DNA of 64,000 nucleotides from an uncultured Acetatifactor sp. GTDB lineage: Bacteria; Bacillota; Clostridia; Lachnospirales; Lachnospiraceae. Positions 36,241-45,172 of this stretch are shown in pieces; positions within the stretch are counted from its first letter, which is position 1, and each line of letters opens with the position of its first letter. A program made the position numbers and the translations under genes. The notes under the pieces are model-generated. The model did not search any database, was not told the DNA's origin, and saw only the letters and a list, made by a program, of their open reading frames with translations. The DNA is taken from the NCBI GenBank assembly GCA_934402315.1, contig CAKRTS010000006.1, forward strand, positions 62,001 through 126,000. The letters are read 5' to 3'.

Positions 36241-36277
36241 ACAAAAGCTGCGCAGTCACGCCAATGTATCCGCAGCT
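36241..36277 (-). terminator. Probable terminator of the clostripain-like gene
   Basis: Minus strand AGCTGCG / CGCAGCT with an 18-base loop followed by TTTTG, ~85 bases past the stop codon. Confidence 0.5.
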
Positions 36278-36362
36278 GTAAGCCAAAGAGCTGCCCCGCA
36301 GGATTTCCCTGTAGAGCAGCCCTCTATGTTCACTCCCCTGTACGATAACAGACCTTGTTTCT

Positions 36363-38390
36363 TTAGTCTGCGTAAACCGTGGTATAGATTTCACCGTCTT
36401 CGTAGTCGAAGGTAACTGCATCGGAATATGCATAATTGCCCATTGCATCACGCATCTCGAAGGCCATGGAATAGCTGCCGTCAAACAGCTGGGTCTCAGC
36501 GAAGGTGGTATCTGCCGTTACGGTAAAGGTAGCTGCCTCGTAAGGCTCAAAGTCGTCATCGCCGGTAGCGGTAGCCATGTACCAGATCGTTGTGATCTCG
36601 TCACCCTCCTGCAGCAGACGCAGCTCCTTGTCAGCCATACCGTTATCGTCAATTCCCTGTCTTGCGCCGATGATTCCCCACTGCTCCCCAGTGAAGTCAT
36701 ATACCACCTGAAGGTTGTACTCCTCACCGTTTAACAGCACAGGTACGGAATACAGGTTGTAATCATCGCCCTCGAAGCTGAGCTCCATGTAGACGAGATT
36801 GCCATCAATGCTGCCCCATACGCCGCGGAAATTGTCGGAGAACACACCGTTGTCCCAATCGGCGTTCATGTCGTTATCTGTTCCCAGAAGCATCATCAGG
36901 TCATTTTCTGTATCTACATAGTAGAGAGAAAATCCGATTCCTGCCAGAATATCGTTTGCATCGGGTCCCAGCGTCATATATGCCGTTCCGTTGTCATCCA
37001 CATCCAGAGATATGCCGTCCCAGCCCATTGTGGAAAGGTTCTGAACCTCCGGCAGCTCTGTGAAGTCCAGATCTGCGATGTACTCCATACCGGAATCATC
37101 CAGCTCACCGGTAAGCTCATAGGAATAGAAGTACTTGAATGCCTCGCCGGCGCCAAGACCTGCATAGCTGTTGAATTCATCAACGTCACCGTTATAGGAA
37201 TAATAGCAGGAGAGACCGGTTGCCTCTGTTCTGTACTGTCCACCTACCTGATAGAGAACACAGTCATTCAGTGCATCCAGCACGCTCTGGGAAGAAGAAA
37301 GCATTCCTGCGCTCTGGCGTGCCATATGTCCGAGGTCTACCATGTTGGTATAGCCCTGCTCCTTTGTGTTACCACCGTAGTTCTCACTCTGCGCAGCGAC
37401 ACGGCCGAACTGTGAGAAGAATGCGGGATCGGTACAAGCCGCTGCCAGCGCTTCCGCACCGAAGGATTCATATGCCTCAAGCAGAGGGCCTACCTTTGAC
37501 AGATCTGTGAGGGAAAGAGTTGTGTTATCCTGCGTTCCAACCTCTTCACAGCCTGCATAGTAAGCATCACAGATTACCTTGCCCAGCTCAGCTCCGTCCA
37601 TGGAGGTATCCTGTGCAAGAGCGCCTACCCACTGGGAGTAATACCAGCCGTTTGCCGGCTCTGTCTCCTCGGATGCCACAAGATAATGTGCCAGATCGGA
37701 GAAGGTATTAGCCACATCGACCGTTGCCATAAGGCAGGTATCAAAGCCTACCAGCTCCAGCGGCTGATTCTCTGCGGACGGCTCCCACACGCTTGAAAAT
37801 GCGGCATACATCTCATCCAGCGTCAGGGAATCAAAGCCATAGAGTTCGTCAAAGGATGCACCGGAAACAGAGCCGCCGCCGTGATTCCAGAATACGACAG
37901 CTGTCTTCTCTGCCGGATAATTTGTCTTTGCAAAGCTGAGGAAATCAGCCAGCGTCTGCGCCTCACCCATGCTTGCTGAGGGCTGCTCGTCAACCAGCAT
38001 CAGTCCTTCGCTGTTGTACACCCATCTCTGTAGCTTGGACGCATCAATCACATCGTTCTGCCATTCAGACGATCCGCCTGTCTCAATGACCACATTCACA
38101 TTCTCGGGAAGCTGTACTTCCATCAGCTCTCCCAGATCGCCGGAAGCGAAACCGCCGCCGGACTCCAGATCACTACCGCATAGATACCAGTAAATTGCCC
38201 AGCTTCCTTCCCCTGCAGCCACATCCTGTGTTCCTGCTCCGTCGTCAGGCACATCCGCTACAGACGACTCCTCCGATGAGGTCTCGACGTCACTGTTTAC
38301 AACAGGATCCTCCTCGTACTCATCGTCACAGGCAGTCAGCGAAAATACCATCGCAGCTGCCATAACCAGTGATAAAACTTTCTTTTTCAT
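36363..38390 (-). CDS. Clostripain-related (peptidase C11) surface lipoprotein
   Basis: 675 residues. A lipoprotein signal peptide ends at the lipobox LTAC (Cys21) and leads into an acidic linker. The C11 protease core follows: IYWYLCGSDLES, the catalytic His in VFWNHGGGSVSG and catalytic Cys in GFDTCLMATV, spaced as in clostripain. The C-terminal ~250 residues are beta-rich and acidic, perhaps for substrate or wall contact. It should cleave proteins, probably after basic residues, on the cell exterior. It is the last gene of the lemA-SHOCT protein-protease set, only 20 bases after its neighbour. Confidence 0.9.
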   Translation of the reverse strand: MKKKVLSLVMAAAMVFSLTACDDEYEEDPVVNSDVETSSEESSVADVPDDGAGTQDVAAGEGSWAIYWYLCGSDLESGGGFASGDLGELMEVQLPENVNVVIETGGSSEWQNDVIDASKLQRWVYNSEGLMLVDEQPSASMGEAQTLADFLSFAKTNYPAEKTAVVFWNHGGGSVSGASFDELYGFDSLTLDEMYAAFSSVWEPSAENQPLELVGFDTCLMATVDVANTFSDLAHYLVASEETEPANGWYYSQWVGALAQDTSMDGAELGKVICDAYYAGCEEVGTQDNTTLSLTDLSKVGPLLEAYESFGAEALAAACTDPAFFSQFGRVAAQSENYGGNTKEQGYTNMVDLGHMARQSAGMLSSSQSVLDALNDCVLYQVGGQYRTEATGLSCYYSYNGDVDEFNSYAGLGAGEAFKYFYSYELTGELDDSGMEYIADLDFTELPEVQNLSTMGWDGISLDVDDNGTAYMTLGPDANDILAGIGFSLYYVDTENDLMMLLGTDNDMNADWDNGVFSDNFRGVWGSIDGNLVYMELSFEGDDYNLYSVPVLLNGEEYNLQVVYDFTGEQWGIIGARQGIDDNGMADKELRLLQEGDEITTIWYMATATGDDDFEPYEAATFTVTADTTFAETQLFDGSYSMAFEMRDAMGNYAYSDAVTFDYEDGEIYTTVYAD

Positions 38391-38410
38391 AATATCCTCC
38401 CTTTTTCTTT

Positions 38411-39349
38411 CTATATTCCCAGCAATTGTTTTTTCTTTGCCGCGAATTCCTCTTCCGTCAGGATACCTGCATCCAGCAGTTCCTTATACTTTTTAATCTC
38501 CGCAGCCGTATCGGTCACCGCTGCCGGCTGGGGTGCAGTCTGGGCTGCCGCCTGTGTTGCAGTATTGTCGCCCACCTTGATCTCGGGCGCACCCGGATTT
38601 AACAGCTGCATGAGATTCACCGCCAGAATGTGAAGATCCTCCACCTTATTGCGGTAGTCACACAGATAGCCTTCAACACTGGGGCACTCTCTGTCGAAGG
38701 ACGGCGCTCCCGTCTTCCAGCTGCAATCCTGCCAATAGGGATGCTCCAGCGTCAGCTCCACGGAGAAATTCTGAACCGGTGCCTGCTCGTCGAAGGTGGG
38801 GGCATCAAGATACGAATCATGATCGTCCTCATCATGCCGGTCGCGCAGTCTGTCTATCCGCTCCAGCATCTCATGCTCCCGCAGTTCCATCATATAACGG
38901 GTAATTCTAGGCTCCATCGCCCTCGCGCGGTCCTCTGTATCGGTCTTAAAGCATTTCAGGGCCTCCCTGCTGCCCTCAAACAGCGTCGCACCATCCTCCA
39001 GAATCCTGAAAGACTTCAGATTCGCCGCCTCAAACACCAGAGAAGTGCTTGAACTCTTTAAGCGGAACAAGCCCTGCGTGCTGTCCAGCAGAAGGTTTCC
39101 GCCAAAAAATCCGAAGTCATAGCGGTAGGTCTCCGAAAAAGCATCCCGCAGCTCCTGATTCTGGTCATAGAATGCAATATACTGTCTGAAATCGTCAAGT
39201 GACATTCCATTCTGTGCCCCGTTCGGCAGATCAATCTTGCCCGCGCATTCCTTACAGATCGGCACATCCTCAATCTTCGTCGGCAGAAGCCGCGGCGTAG
39301 CGCCCCCGCAGATCGGGCAAGGTTTTTTGTCATTACTGAATAATCCCAT
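38411..39349 (-). CDS. DUF4428/SHOCT domain protein
   Basis: 312 residues. The N-terminal ~35 residues form a four-Cys zinc ribbon (CPICGG ... CKEC), of DUF4428 type. The middle part (~55-250) is a mixed soluble domain with charged helices (ITRYMMELREHEMLERIDRL). An Ala/Gln/Thr-rich linker leads to a C-terminal SHOCT motif (KKYKELLDAGILTEEEFAAKKKQLL), a short helical oligomerisation or membrane-associated module. No enzyme motif is seen. It lies between lemA and the clostripain-like gene with gaps of 17 and 20 bases, so it probably helps with an envelope function. Confidence 0.82.
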   Translation of the reverse strand: MGLFSNDKKPCPICGGATPRLLPTKIEDVPICKECAGKIDLPNGAQNGMSLDDFRQYIAFYDQNQELRDAFSETYRYDFGFFGGNLLLDSTQGLFRLKSSSTSLVFEAANLKSFRILEDGATLFEGSREALKCFKTDTEDRARAMEPRITRYMMELREHEMLERIDRLRDRHDEDDHDSYLDAPTFDEQAPVQNFSVELTLEHPYWQDCSWKTGAPSFDRECPSVEGYLCDYRNKVEDLHILAVNLMQLLNPGAPEIKVGDNTATQAAAQTAPQPAAVTDTAAEIKKYKELLDAGILTEEEFAAKKKQLLGI

Positions 39350-39366
39350 CTTTTCTTCCTCCTGTT

Positions 39367-39918
39367 TTATTCACTTTTATTTGTATTATCTTCTTTCTCT
39401 AAAGCTCCCAGATATCCACGCTGCCGAAAGCCGAGCAGTCCGGCGATCAGGCTTGCCGGGAAGCTTTCAATGCTCCTGTTGAGCTTTCCGACTAAATCAT
39501 CATAGATCAGGCTGCTGGTATGTACCATCTTCTCATAGCATCTCACAGCTTCCATATACTTTTTATAGTCCTCTGCCACCTTCAATCCGGAATTTCTGTC
39601 CGCCACAGCGCTCAAAAGCTCCATCGTCTCCGCTATGATCTTCTCCTGTCCGAGCACCTCCTCCGGCGTTGACTTTGCAGTGATCTCACATCTTCCTTCG
39701 GCTGCAAGCTTTTCCAGCGTTTCCCGCTCCCCGGCTGCATAAACTCCTGTCAGTTCCATGAGCGACGCCAGCATGTCAAAACACACAGCCAGCTGCACAC
39801 CGATCTGGTTCATGGCATTATTGATATTTTCATTCATTGCCGCCAGTTTCTGTCTTACAGAGATCATCCAGACAGCCAGCAGGATAACGAGCAGAACAGC
39901 AATAACTACCTTCTCCAT
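39367..39918 (-). CDS. lemA: LemA family protein
   Basis: 183 residues. An N-terminal transmembrane helix (residues 4-19, VVIAVLLVILLAVWMI) is followed by the LemA coiled-coil core: NENINNAMNQIGVQL, DMLASLMELTGVYAAGE, DYKKYMEAVRCYEKMVHTSS and NRSIESFPASLIAGLLGF. It is membrane anchored with the helical bundle probably exposed outside. LemA proteins accompany TPM-domain and peptidase genes in many bacteria, but their role is unknown. It is the first gene of the set with the SHOCT protein and the clostripain-like lipoprotein. Confidence 0.88.
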   Translation of the reverse strand: MEKVVIAVLLVILLAVWMISVRQKLAAMNENINNAMNQIGVQLAVCFDMLASLMELTGVYAAGERETLEKLAAEGRCEITAKSTPEEVLGQEKIIAETMELLSAVADRNSGLKVAEDYKKYMEAVRCYEKMVHTSSLIYDDLVGKLNRSIESFPASLIAGLLGFRQRGYLGALEKEDNTNKSE

Positions 39919-40029
39919 AAGGTCCCCCTCTCCCTCTGTCCGTTCAGATCGACTGAATTCATTTTACATCATTTTCCATGAAGGGAAACACTTATGTCAC
40001 GAATCGACCGAAAAATGCACCGAAAGCGC

Positions 40030-41301
40030 TCAGACCGAACAGCGCAGCGTAAATTTTCCGGCCTGTTCCGAAAAAGTATAGATGCCGCCGTAGCGCTCGA
40101 CGATGGCGCATATGCTTCCAACGCCCACTCCGTGTCCCGGCCGGTCTGTCACAGGAACTCCGTTCTCAAACCTGACACCGCCCTCACAGGAATTTACGAT
40201 CTGCAAAAAAAGTCTGTCCGTCTTTTCATATGCATCGATCTCTACACCGCACTCCGCACCGTGCTCCTTTAATTTTGCGCAGGCATTCAGGGCGTTTTCC
40301 AGCGCGTTGGACAGCAGAACACACAGGTCAGTCTCCGATATTTTCAGCTTCTGCGGAATCTCCGCCCGGATCACGATCGGAATGTCCCGCTCCTGCGCCC
40401 GCCCTGCAAACGCTGACAGGATCAGGTTTGCCGCCTCATTTTCACAATAGGCAACGACCTTTCCCGCCTCGATTTCAGAACAGACCTCATGGATATAGGT
40501 CTGCGCCTGCTCCAGCCTGCCGCTCTCAATGCAGGAGGAAAGATATTGCATATGATGGCGCAGGTCATGCCGGTAGGTGCTCGCCCGCTGCTGGGATTCC
40601 CGCAGGGAGGCGATCTCCCTCACCGCCTGGGAGACCTGCAGATTCAGGCTGTTCTGGATCTGCTCGAGCTGACTGCGCAGCTTCTTCTCCTCCGATGTCC
40701 TGAGCACAAAGATCAGATATGCCACACTGCAAACAAACGGCATGAATTCCACGGCGACAGGCACCCCCTGCGCCAGCAGATCCGTGTATATCCTCGTCAG
40801 ATAGTCAAAGCCGTAGCCGAGCGCCGGTATCAGTCCGAAGCGGCACTGCACGGCAACGGTTTCCTGTCCGATCGACCGCACCGAGGGCGCAACAAAGTGC
40901 AGCAGCAGGAAAAACAGGGGAACGGTAATCGCGATCTGCGCCACATACTGCGTCCTCAGGCCGCCGGAACAGACCGCCACGACCAGAAGCGCCAGCCAGC
41001 GCCTGAGCTGACAGCAGAGATAGGCCGTGAGCGCTGCTATCGGCGACCAGAGGTACTTTCTGCTCAGCGCGCAAAGGACAAGGATCAGGGGAAGGTGCGT
41101 AATCAACGGATAGAGATAGGGAATTGCCTCACGGTCAACCAACAGATAGATCACTCCCTGAAACAGCAGGAGCGCCGCCATGCTCACTGCCATGAGCATC
41201 CGCTTCCGCCGTGTCCACAATATATCGCAAAAAGCAGCAGACAGTGTCATCCCGAACACTCCTACTGCAATGCCGTCCGCCAGATATAAACCGTTCATCA
41301 T
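40030..41301 (-). CDS. AgrC-like sensor histidine kinase (GHKL type)
   Basis: About 423 residues from the ATG at 41301, overlapping the regulator stop by ATGA. Six hydrophobic helices in residues 1-200 form the sensor. A coiled coil (SEEKKLRSQLEQIQNSLNLQ) leads to the phospho-acceptor His in TYRHDLRHHMQYLSS. The ATP-binding part has NALENALNAC (N box) and GHGVGVGSICAIVERYGG (G box). This is the HPK10 class that senses peptides in agr/fsr systems. No agrB- or agrD-like gene is in the window, so the signal is unknown. Confidence 0.88.
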   Translation of the reverse strand: MMNGLYLADGIAVGVFGMTLSAAFCDILWTRRKRMLMAVSMAALLLFQGVIYLLVDREAIPYLYPLITHLPLILVLCALSRKYLWSPIAALTAYLCCQLRRWLALLVVAVCSGGLRTQYVAQIAITVPLFFLLLHFVAPSVRSIGQETVAVQCRFGLIPALGYGFDYLTRIYTDLLAQGVPVAVEFMPFVCSVAYLIFVLRTSEEKKLRSQLEQIQNSLNLQVSQAVREIASLRESQQRASTYRHDLRHHMQYLSSCIESGRLEQAQTYIHEVCSEIEAGKVVAYCENEAANLILSAFAGRAQERDIPIVIRAEIPQKLKISETDLCVLLSNALENALNACAKLKEHGAECGVEIDAYEKTDRLFLQIVNSCEGGVRFENGVPVTDRPGHGVGVGSICAIVERYGGIYTFSEQAGKFTLRCSV

Positions 41302-42035
41302 GATAACACAACCTGCTTTCTGCTGAAGGCATATTCCAGATATTGATTTTTGATCTCCGAGCATTTTCCGTGCGGGATCGGAATCTCTGTCCGGTCAGCC
41401 AGCGTGATCGCGCGTGTCGAGATCTGTTGTATGTATTCCATATTAATCAGATAAGACCTGTGCGGGCGCAGGAAACACTCGTAAACCTCCAGCTGCGCAC
41501 ACAGCTCATCCATGCTTCCGCTGCTCTCATAGATCTTTCCGCCGTCCATGTGAAAGATCAGCGTCCGTCCGTTCACCTCGCAGTACACGAGCCTGTCGAG
41601 ATCGATCTGCGTGATCCCGCTTTTGCATCGGAGGATCAGACTGTTCTGCTGCACCTTCTCACACTCGGAGACCACCGAATCCATCAGCCTGAAAAAACTT
41701 TCCCTGCTGATCGGCTTCAGCTGATAGAAGAAAGCGTTCACCGTATAGGACTGCACCGCAAATTCGGAGGAAGAGGTCAGGAAGATGATTTTAACACTGC
41801 TGTCATATTTTCTGATCTCCTTCGCCGCGCTGATCCCGTTCTGTCCCGGCATGATGACATCCAGAAATAAAATATCAAACCGCATACCGCGCTCAACCTC
41901 CGCCAACAGCTCCAGCGGACTCTTGAAGGCTGCATATCCGATCTCCTGATTCCGTTCCACACGATATTGATCCACAAGGGCGCTGACCTCGCCCAGCACC
42001 GACACGTCATCGTCACAAAATGCCACTTTTATCAT
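41298..42035 (-). CDS. LytTR-family response regulator (AgrA-like)
   Basis: 245 residues. The receiver domain (1-~125) has acidic pocket CDDD, phospho-acceptor Asp in DILFLDVIMPGQNG and the switch region IIFLTSSSEFA. The C-terminal LytTR DNA-binding domain (~140-240) includes YCEVNGRTLIFHMDGG, RPHRSYLINMEYIQQI and IPIPHGKCSEIKNQYLEY. It should bind direct repeats upstream of target genes after phosphorylation by the adjacent kinase. It lies 31 bases downstream of hemW, so it may be partly co-transcribed with lepA-hemW. Confidence 0.9.
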   Translation of the reverse strand: MIKVAFCDDDVSVLGEVSALVDQYRVERNQEIGYAAFKSPLELLAEVERGMRFDILFLDVIMPGQNGISAAKEIRKYDSSVKIIFLTSSSEFAVQSYTVNAFFYQLKPISRESFFRLMDSVVSECEKVQQNSLILRCKSGITQIDLDRLVYCEVNGRTLIFHMDGGKIYESSGSMDELCAQLEVYECFLRPHRSYLINMEYIQQISTRAITLADRTEIPIPHGKCSEIKNQYLEYAFSRKQVVLS

Positions 42036-42066
42036 GCTACCACACTTTTCCTCTTCCGGTTGCCTG

Positions 42067-43215
42067 TCATGTCAGCAGAAACTGCGCCATGACATAATTG
42101 CTGATGTCAAGCCCCTTCTCAGTCAGGGCAAGCCTCCGGGTATTCCCATCGTCCCTCCCGCACTGCCATTCCAGCAGTCCGTCCCGGAAATTCGCCTGTA
42201 TCACCCCACCGTAAATATCCGACAGCTTCTGACCGAAGCGTTCCTCAAATTCCCTCTCCGACACACCCTCTGTCATCCGCAGTCCCAGAAACATAAATTC
42301 TTCCATCTGCTCCTGTCTGCTGAGTTCCTGTATCTCCTCCCGGCAGCCCACAGGATCTCTGAGGTATGCGGTCAGGCTGTCCCCGTTGCGGAAACGTCTC
42401 TCCCGAACCAACGAGGCAGCGCCGATTCCGAAGCCCGCATATTCATCCCTGCGCCAGTACCCGCAATTATGTCTGCAGGCACGACCCGGCTTTGCATAAT
42501 TTGATATTTCATACCGCGCATAGCCAGCCTCCGCAAGAATGCGCTTTGTCTCACTGTACATCTGCCTGTCCGCATCCTCGTCCGGCAGGGTAAGCTCTCC
42601 CCGCTGCATCATGTCCCAGAATGCCGTTCCCTCCTCCAGAATCAGACTGTACGCCGAAATATGCACCGGCTGGGGAGTAAGCGCAAGGACTTTTTCCAGC
42701 GTCCTCCGGTAGCTCTCAAGGGTCTGTCCCGGCAGCGTGCTCATGACATCGACATTGATGTTCCGGAAGCCTGCCCTGACCGCCAGGCGATAGGTGTCAA
42801 GGAACTGCTGCCACGTGTGTATCCTGCCGATTGCCGCAAGCTCTCTGTCATCCGCGGACTGCAGGCCGATGCTGAGACGGTTGATCCCCGCCGTGCGGTA
42901 GATTTCCAGCTTTTCCGCAGTGGCCGTCCCGGGATTGATCTCTATCGTGATCTCCGCGTCCTCCGCCAGCGGATAATGCTGCCGCACGACGGAGAGCAGC
43001 GCCGCAATCTCCTCCGCCTCCACCGCAGAGGGTGTACCCCCGCCGATAAAGACCGATGTGACGCTGCCGCTGCGGTACTCCTCCGCTCTTATAGCTGTCT
43101 CCCGCCGCAGCGCCTCCATATAGGCAGCCTTCGTCTGCCCGTCCGCAGGGGCGGACAGGAAATCACAGTAAAAGCATTTTCTGACGCAGAAGGGAATGTG
43201 AAAATACAGCTCCAT
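42067..43215 (-). CDS. hemW: HemW-family radical SAM protein (heme chaperone)
   Basis: 382 residues. The radical SAM cluster motif is PFCVRKCFYCDF (Cx3Cx2C), followed by GGGTPSAVEAEE, EINPGTATAEKLE and GINRLSIGLQSADDREL. The C-terminal HemN domain ends near GLDISNYVMAQFLL. HemW resembles oxygen-independent coproporphyrinogen oxidase but is regarded as a heme-trafficking protein; the Cx3Cx2C lacks the extra Cys of true HemN. It follows lepA by one base, the usual Firmicute order. Confidence 0.92.
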   Translation of the reverse strand: MELYFHIPFCVRKCFYCDFLSAPADGQTKAAYMEALRRETAIRAEEYRSGSVTSVFIGGGTPSAVEAEEIAALLSVVRQHYPLAEDAEITIEINPGTATAEKLEIYRTAGINRLSIGLQSADDRELAAIGRIHTWQQFLDTYRLAVRAGFRNINVDVMSTLPGQTLESYRRTLEKVLALTPQPVHISAYSLILEEGTAFWDMMQRGELTLPDEDADRQMYSETKRILAEAGYARYEISNYAKPGRACRHNCGYWRRDEYAGFGIGAASLVRERRFRNGDSLTAYLRDPVGCREEIQELSRQEQMEEFMFLGLRMTEGVSEREFEERFGQKLSDIYGGVIQANFRDGLLEWQCGRDDGNTRRLALTEKGLDISNYVMAQFLLT

Positions 43216-43216
43216 C

Positions 43217-45031
43217 TTAGTTGTCGTCCAGCTTGAGGACGCTCATGAATGCCTTCTGCGGGATGGAAACGCTGCCGACCTGACGCATACGCTTCTTACC
43301 CTCCTTCTGTTTCTCAAGCAGCTTCTTCTTACGGGTGATGTCGCCGCCGTAACACTTTGCAAGCACATCCTTGCGCATCGCCTTGACTGTCTCACGGGCG
43401 ATGATCTTGCCCCCGACCGCCGCCTGAATCGGAATTTCAAAGAGATGCCTCGGAATCTCATCCTTCAGCTTCTCGCACATCTTTCTGCCTCTCTCATAAG
43501 CGGAATCCGCATGCACGATAAAGGACAGCGCATCCACCTCCTCATGGTTGACAAGGATGTCCAGCTTTACCAGCTTTGAAGGCTCATAGCCCTTGATGTC
43601 ATAGTCGAAGGAAGCGTAGCCTCTGGATCGGGATTTCAACGCATCGAAGAAATCATAGATGATCTCATTCAACGGCAGCTCATATTTCAGCAGTGCCCTC
43701 GTTCCCTCGATATACTCCATGCCGAGGTAACGTCCCCTGCGCTCCTGGCAAAGCTCCATAATGGAACCGATAAATTCACTCGTCACCATGATCTCCGCAC
43801 TGACGATCGGCTCCTCCATGTGCTCGATCTCCGACGGGTCAGGCAGGTTTGAGGGATTGGTCAGCTCAATGACATCCCCGTTTGTTTTATATACCTTATA
43901 GACAACGCCGGGTGCCGTCGTCACAAGGTCGAGATTATACTCTCTCTCCAGTCTCTCCTGAATGATCTCCAGATGCAGCAGTCCCAGAAAGCCGCAGCGG
44001 AAACCGAAGCCCAGAGCGATTGATGTCTCCGGCTCATAGTTCAGGGACGCATCGTTGAGCTGCAGCTTTTCCAGCGCATCCCTGAGATCGGGATATTTCG
44101 CACCGTCCGCCGGATAAAGTCCGCAGTAGACCATGGACTGCACCTTGCGGTAGCCGGGCAGCGGCTCCTTGCAGGGGTTGTCCGCATCCGTCACGGTATC
44201 GCCGACAGCCGTATCCTTGACATTCTTGATAGACGCGGTAATATAGCCAACCATGCCCGCCGAAAGCTCGTCACAGGGGATAAACTGTCCCGCTCCGAAG
44301 TAGCCGACCTCGACAACCTCCTCCTTCGCCCCGGTCGCCATCATCTGAATCGTCGTGCCGCGCCTTACCGTACCCTCCATCACACGGCAGAAGATTATGA
44401 CGCCCCTGTAGGAATCGTACACCGAGTCAAAGATCAGCGCCTGCAACGGTGCCGCCGGGTCTCCCTTCGGCGCAGGAATCTTTTTTACAACCTGCTCCAG
44501 AACCTCCTCGATGCCGACGCCGTTCTTCGCAGAAATCAGGGGAGCGTCCTCCGCCTCAATACCGATGACGTCCTCGATCTCCTCCTTTACCCGTTCGGGA
44601 TCCGCGCTCGGAAGATCGATCTTATTAATGACCGGGAAAACATCCAGATTGTGGTCGAGGGCAAGATAGACGTTTGCAAGCGTCTGCGCCTCGATTCCCT
44701 GCGCTGCGTCCACGACAAGGATCGCACCGTCGCACGCCGCAAGGGAACGGCTCACTTCATAATTAAAGTCCACATGTCCGGGGGTATCGATCAGATTGAA
44801 AATATATTCCTCTCCGTCCTCCGCCTTGTACACCGTGCGCACCGCCTGCGCTTTGATCGTGATTCCCCGCTCGCGCTCCAGCTCCATATTGTCCAGAACC
44901 TGATCCTGCATCTCCCGCTTCGTCAGAAGACCCGTCTTCTCGATAATGCGGTCTGCCAGCGTTGATTTGCCGTGATCTATATGCGCCACAATACAGAAAT
45001 TGCGGATTTTACTTTGATCCATTACTGCCAT
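43217..45031 (-). CDS. lepA: Elongation factor 4 (LepA)
   Basis: 604 residues, standard LepA. G domain with [16 protein letters not shown] (G1), [10 protein letters not shown] (G2), DTPGHVDF (G3) and [11 protein letters not shown] (G4). EF-G-like domains follow, then the LepA-specific C-terminal domain with [22 protein letters not shown]. It is a ribosome-associated GTPase that acts during initiation or elongation under stress. A promoter with TAGACA-18-TACAAT lies ~45 bases upstream, so it can be transcribed independently of spoIIP. Confidence 0.97.
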   Translation of the reverse strand: MAVMDQSKIRNFCIVAHIDHGKSTLADRIIEKTGLLTKREMQDQVLDNMELERERGITIKAQAVRTVYKAEDGEEYIFNLIDTPGHVDFNYEVSRSLAACDGAILVVDAAQGIEAQTLANVYLALDHNLDVFPVINKIDLPSADPERVKEEIEDVIGIEAEDAPLISAKNGVGIEEVLEQVVKKIPAPKGDPAAPLQALIFDSVYDSYRGVIIFCRVMEGTVRRGTTIQMMATGAKEEVVEVGYFGAGQFIPCDELSAGMVGYITASIKNVKDTAVGDTVTDADNPCKEPLPGYRKVQSMVYCGLYPADGAKYPDLRDALEKLQLNDASLNYEPETSIALGFGFRCGFLGLLHLEIIQERLEREYNLDLVTTAPGVVYKVYKTNGDVIELTNPSNLPDPSEIEHMEEPIVSAEIMVTSEFIGSIMELCQERRGRYLGMEYIEGTRALLKYELPLNEIIYDFFDALKSRSRGYASFDYDIKGYEPSKLVKLDILVNHEEVDALSFIVHADSAYERGRKMCEKLKDEIPRHLFEIPIQAAVGGKIIARETVKAMRKDVLAKCYGGDITRKKKLLEKQKEGKKRMRQVGSVSIPQKAFMSVLKLDDN

Positions 45032-45078
45032 TTGTACTTCCTCACTTCTCGCTTTACTTTCAAACCTATATCCTCAGA

Positions 45079-45108
45079 ATTGTAGCATACGGAAACATTC
45101 ATTGTCTA
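45079..45108 (-). promoter_or_regulatory. SigA-type promoter of lepA-hemW
   Basis: Minus strand: TAGACA, 18-base spacer, TACAAT. Confidence 0.6.
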
Positions 45109-45130
45109 GTAAAACGTCGCGCCCGCCGCG

Positions 45131-45168
45131 AAAAACCAGCGCCCTGTTACTGTTCACAGTAACGCGCC
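45131..45168 (-). terminator. Terminator of the gpr-spoIIP unit
   Basis: Minus strand GCGC-GTTACTG / CAGTAAC-GCGC with a short internal bulge, then TGGTTTTT, just after the spoIIP stop. Confidence 0.75.
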
Positions 45169-45172
45169 CCGC

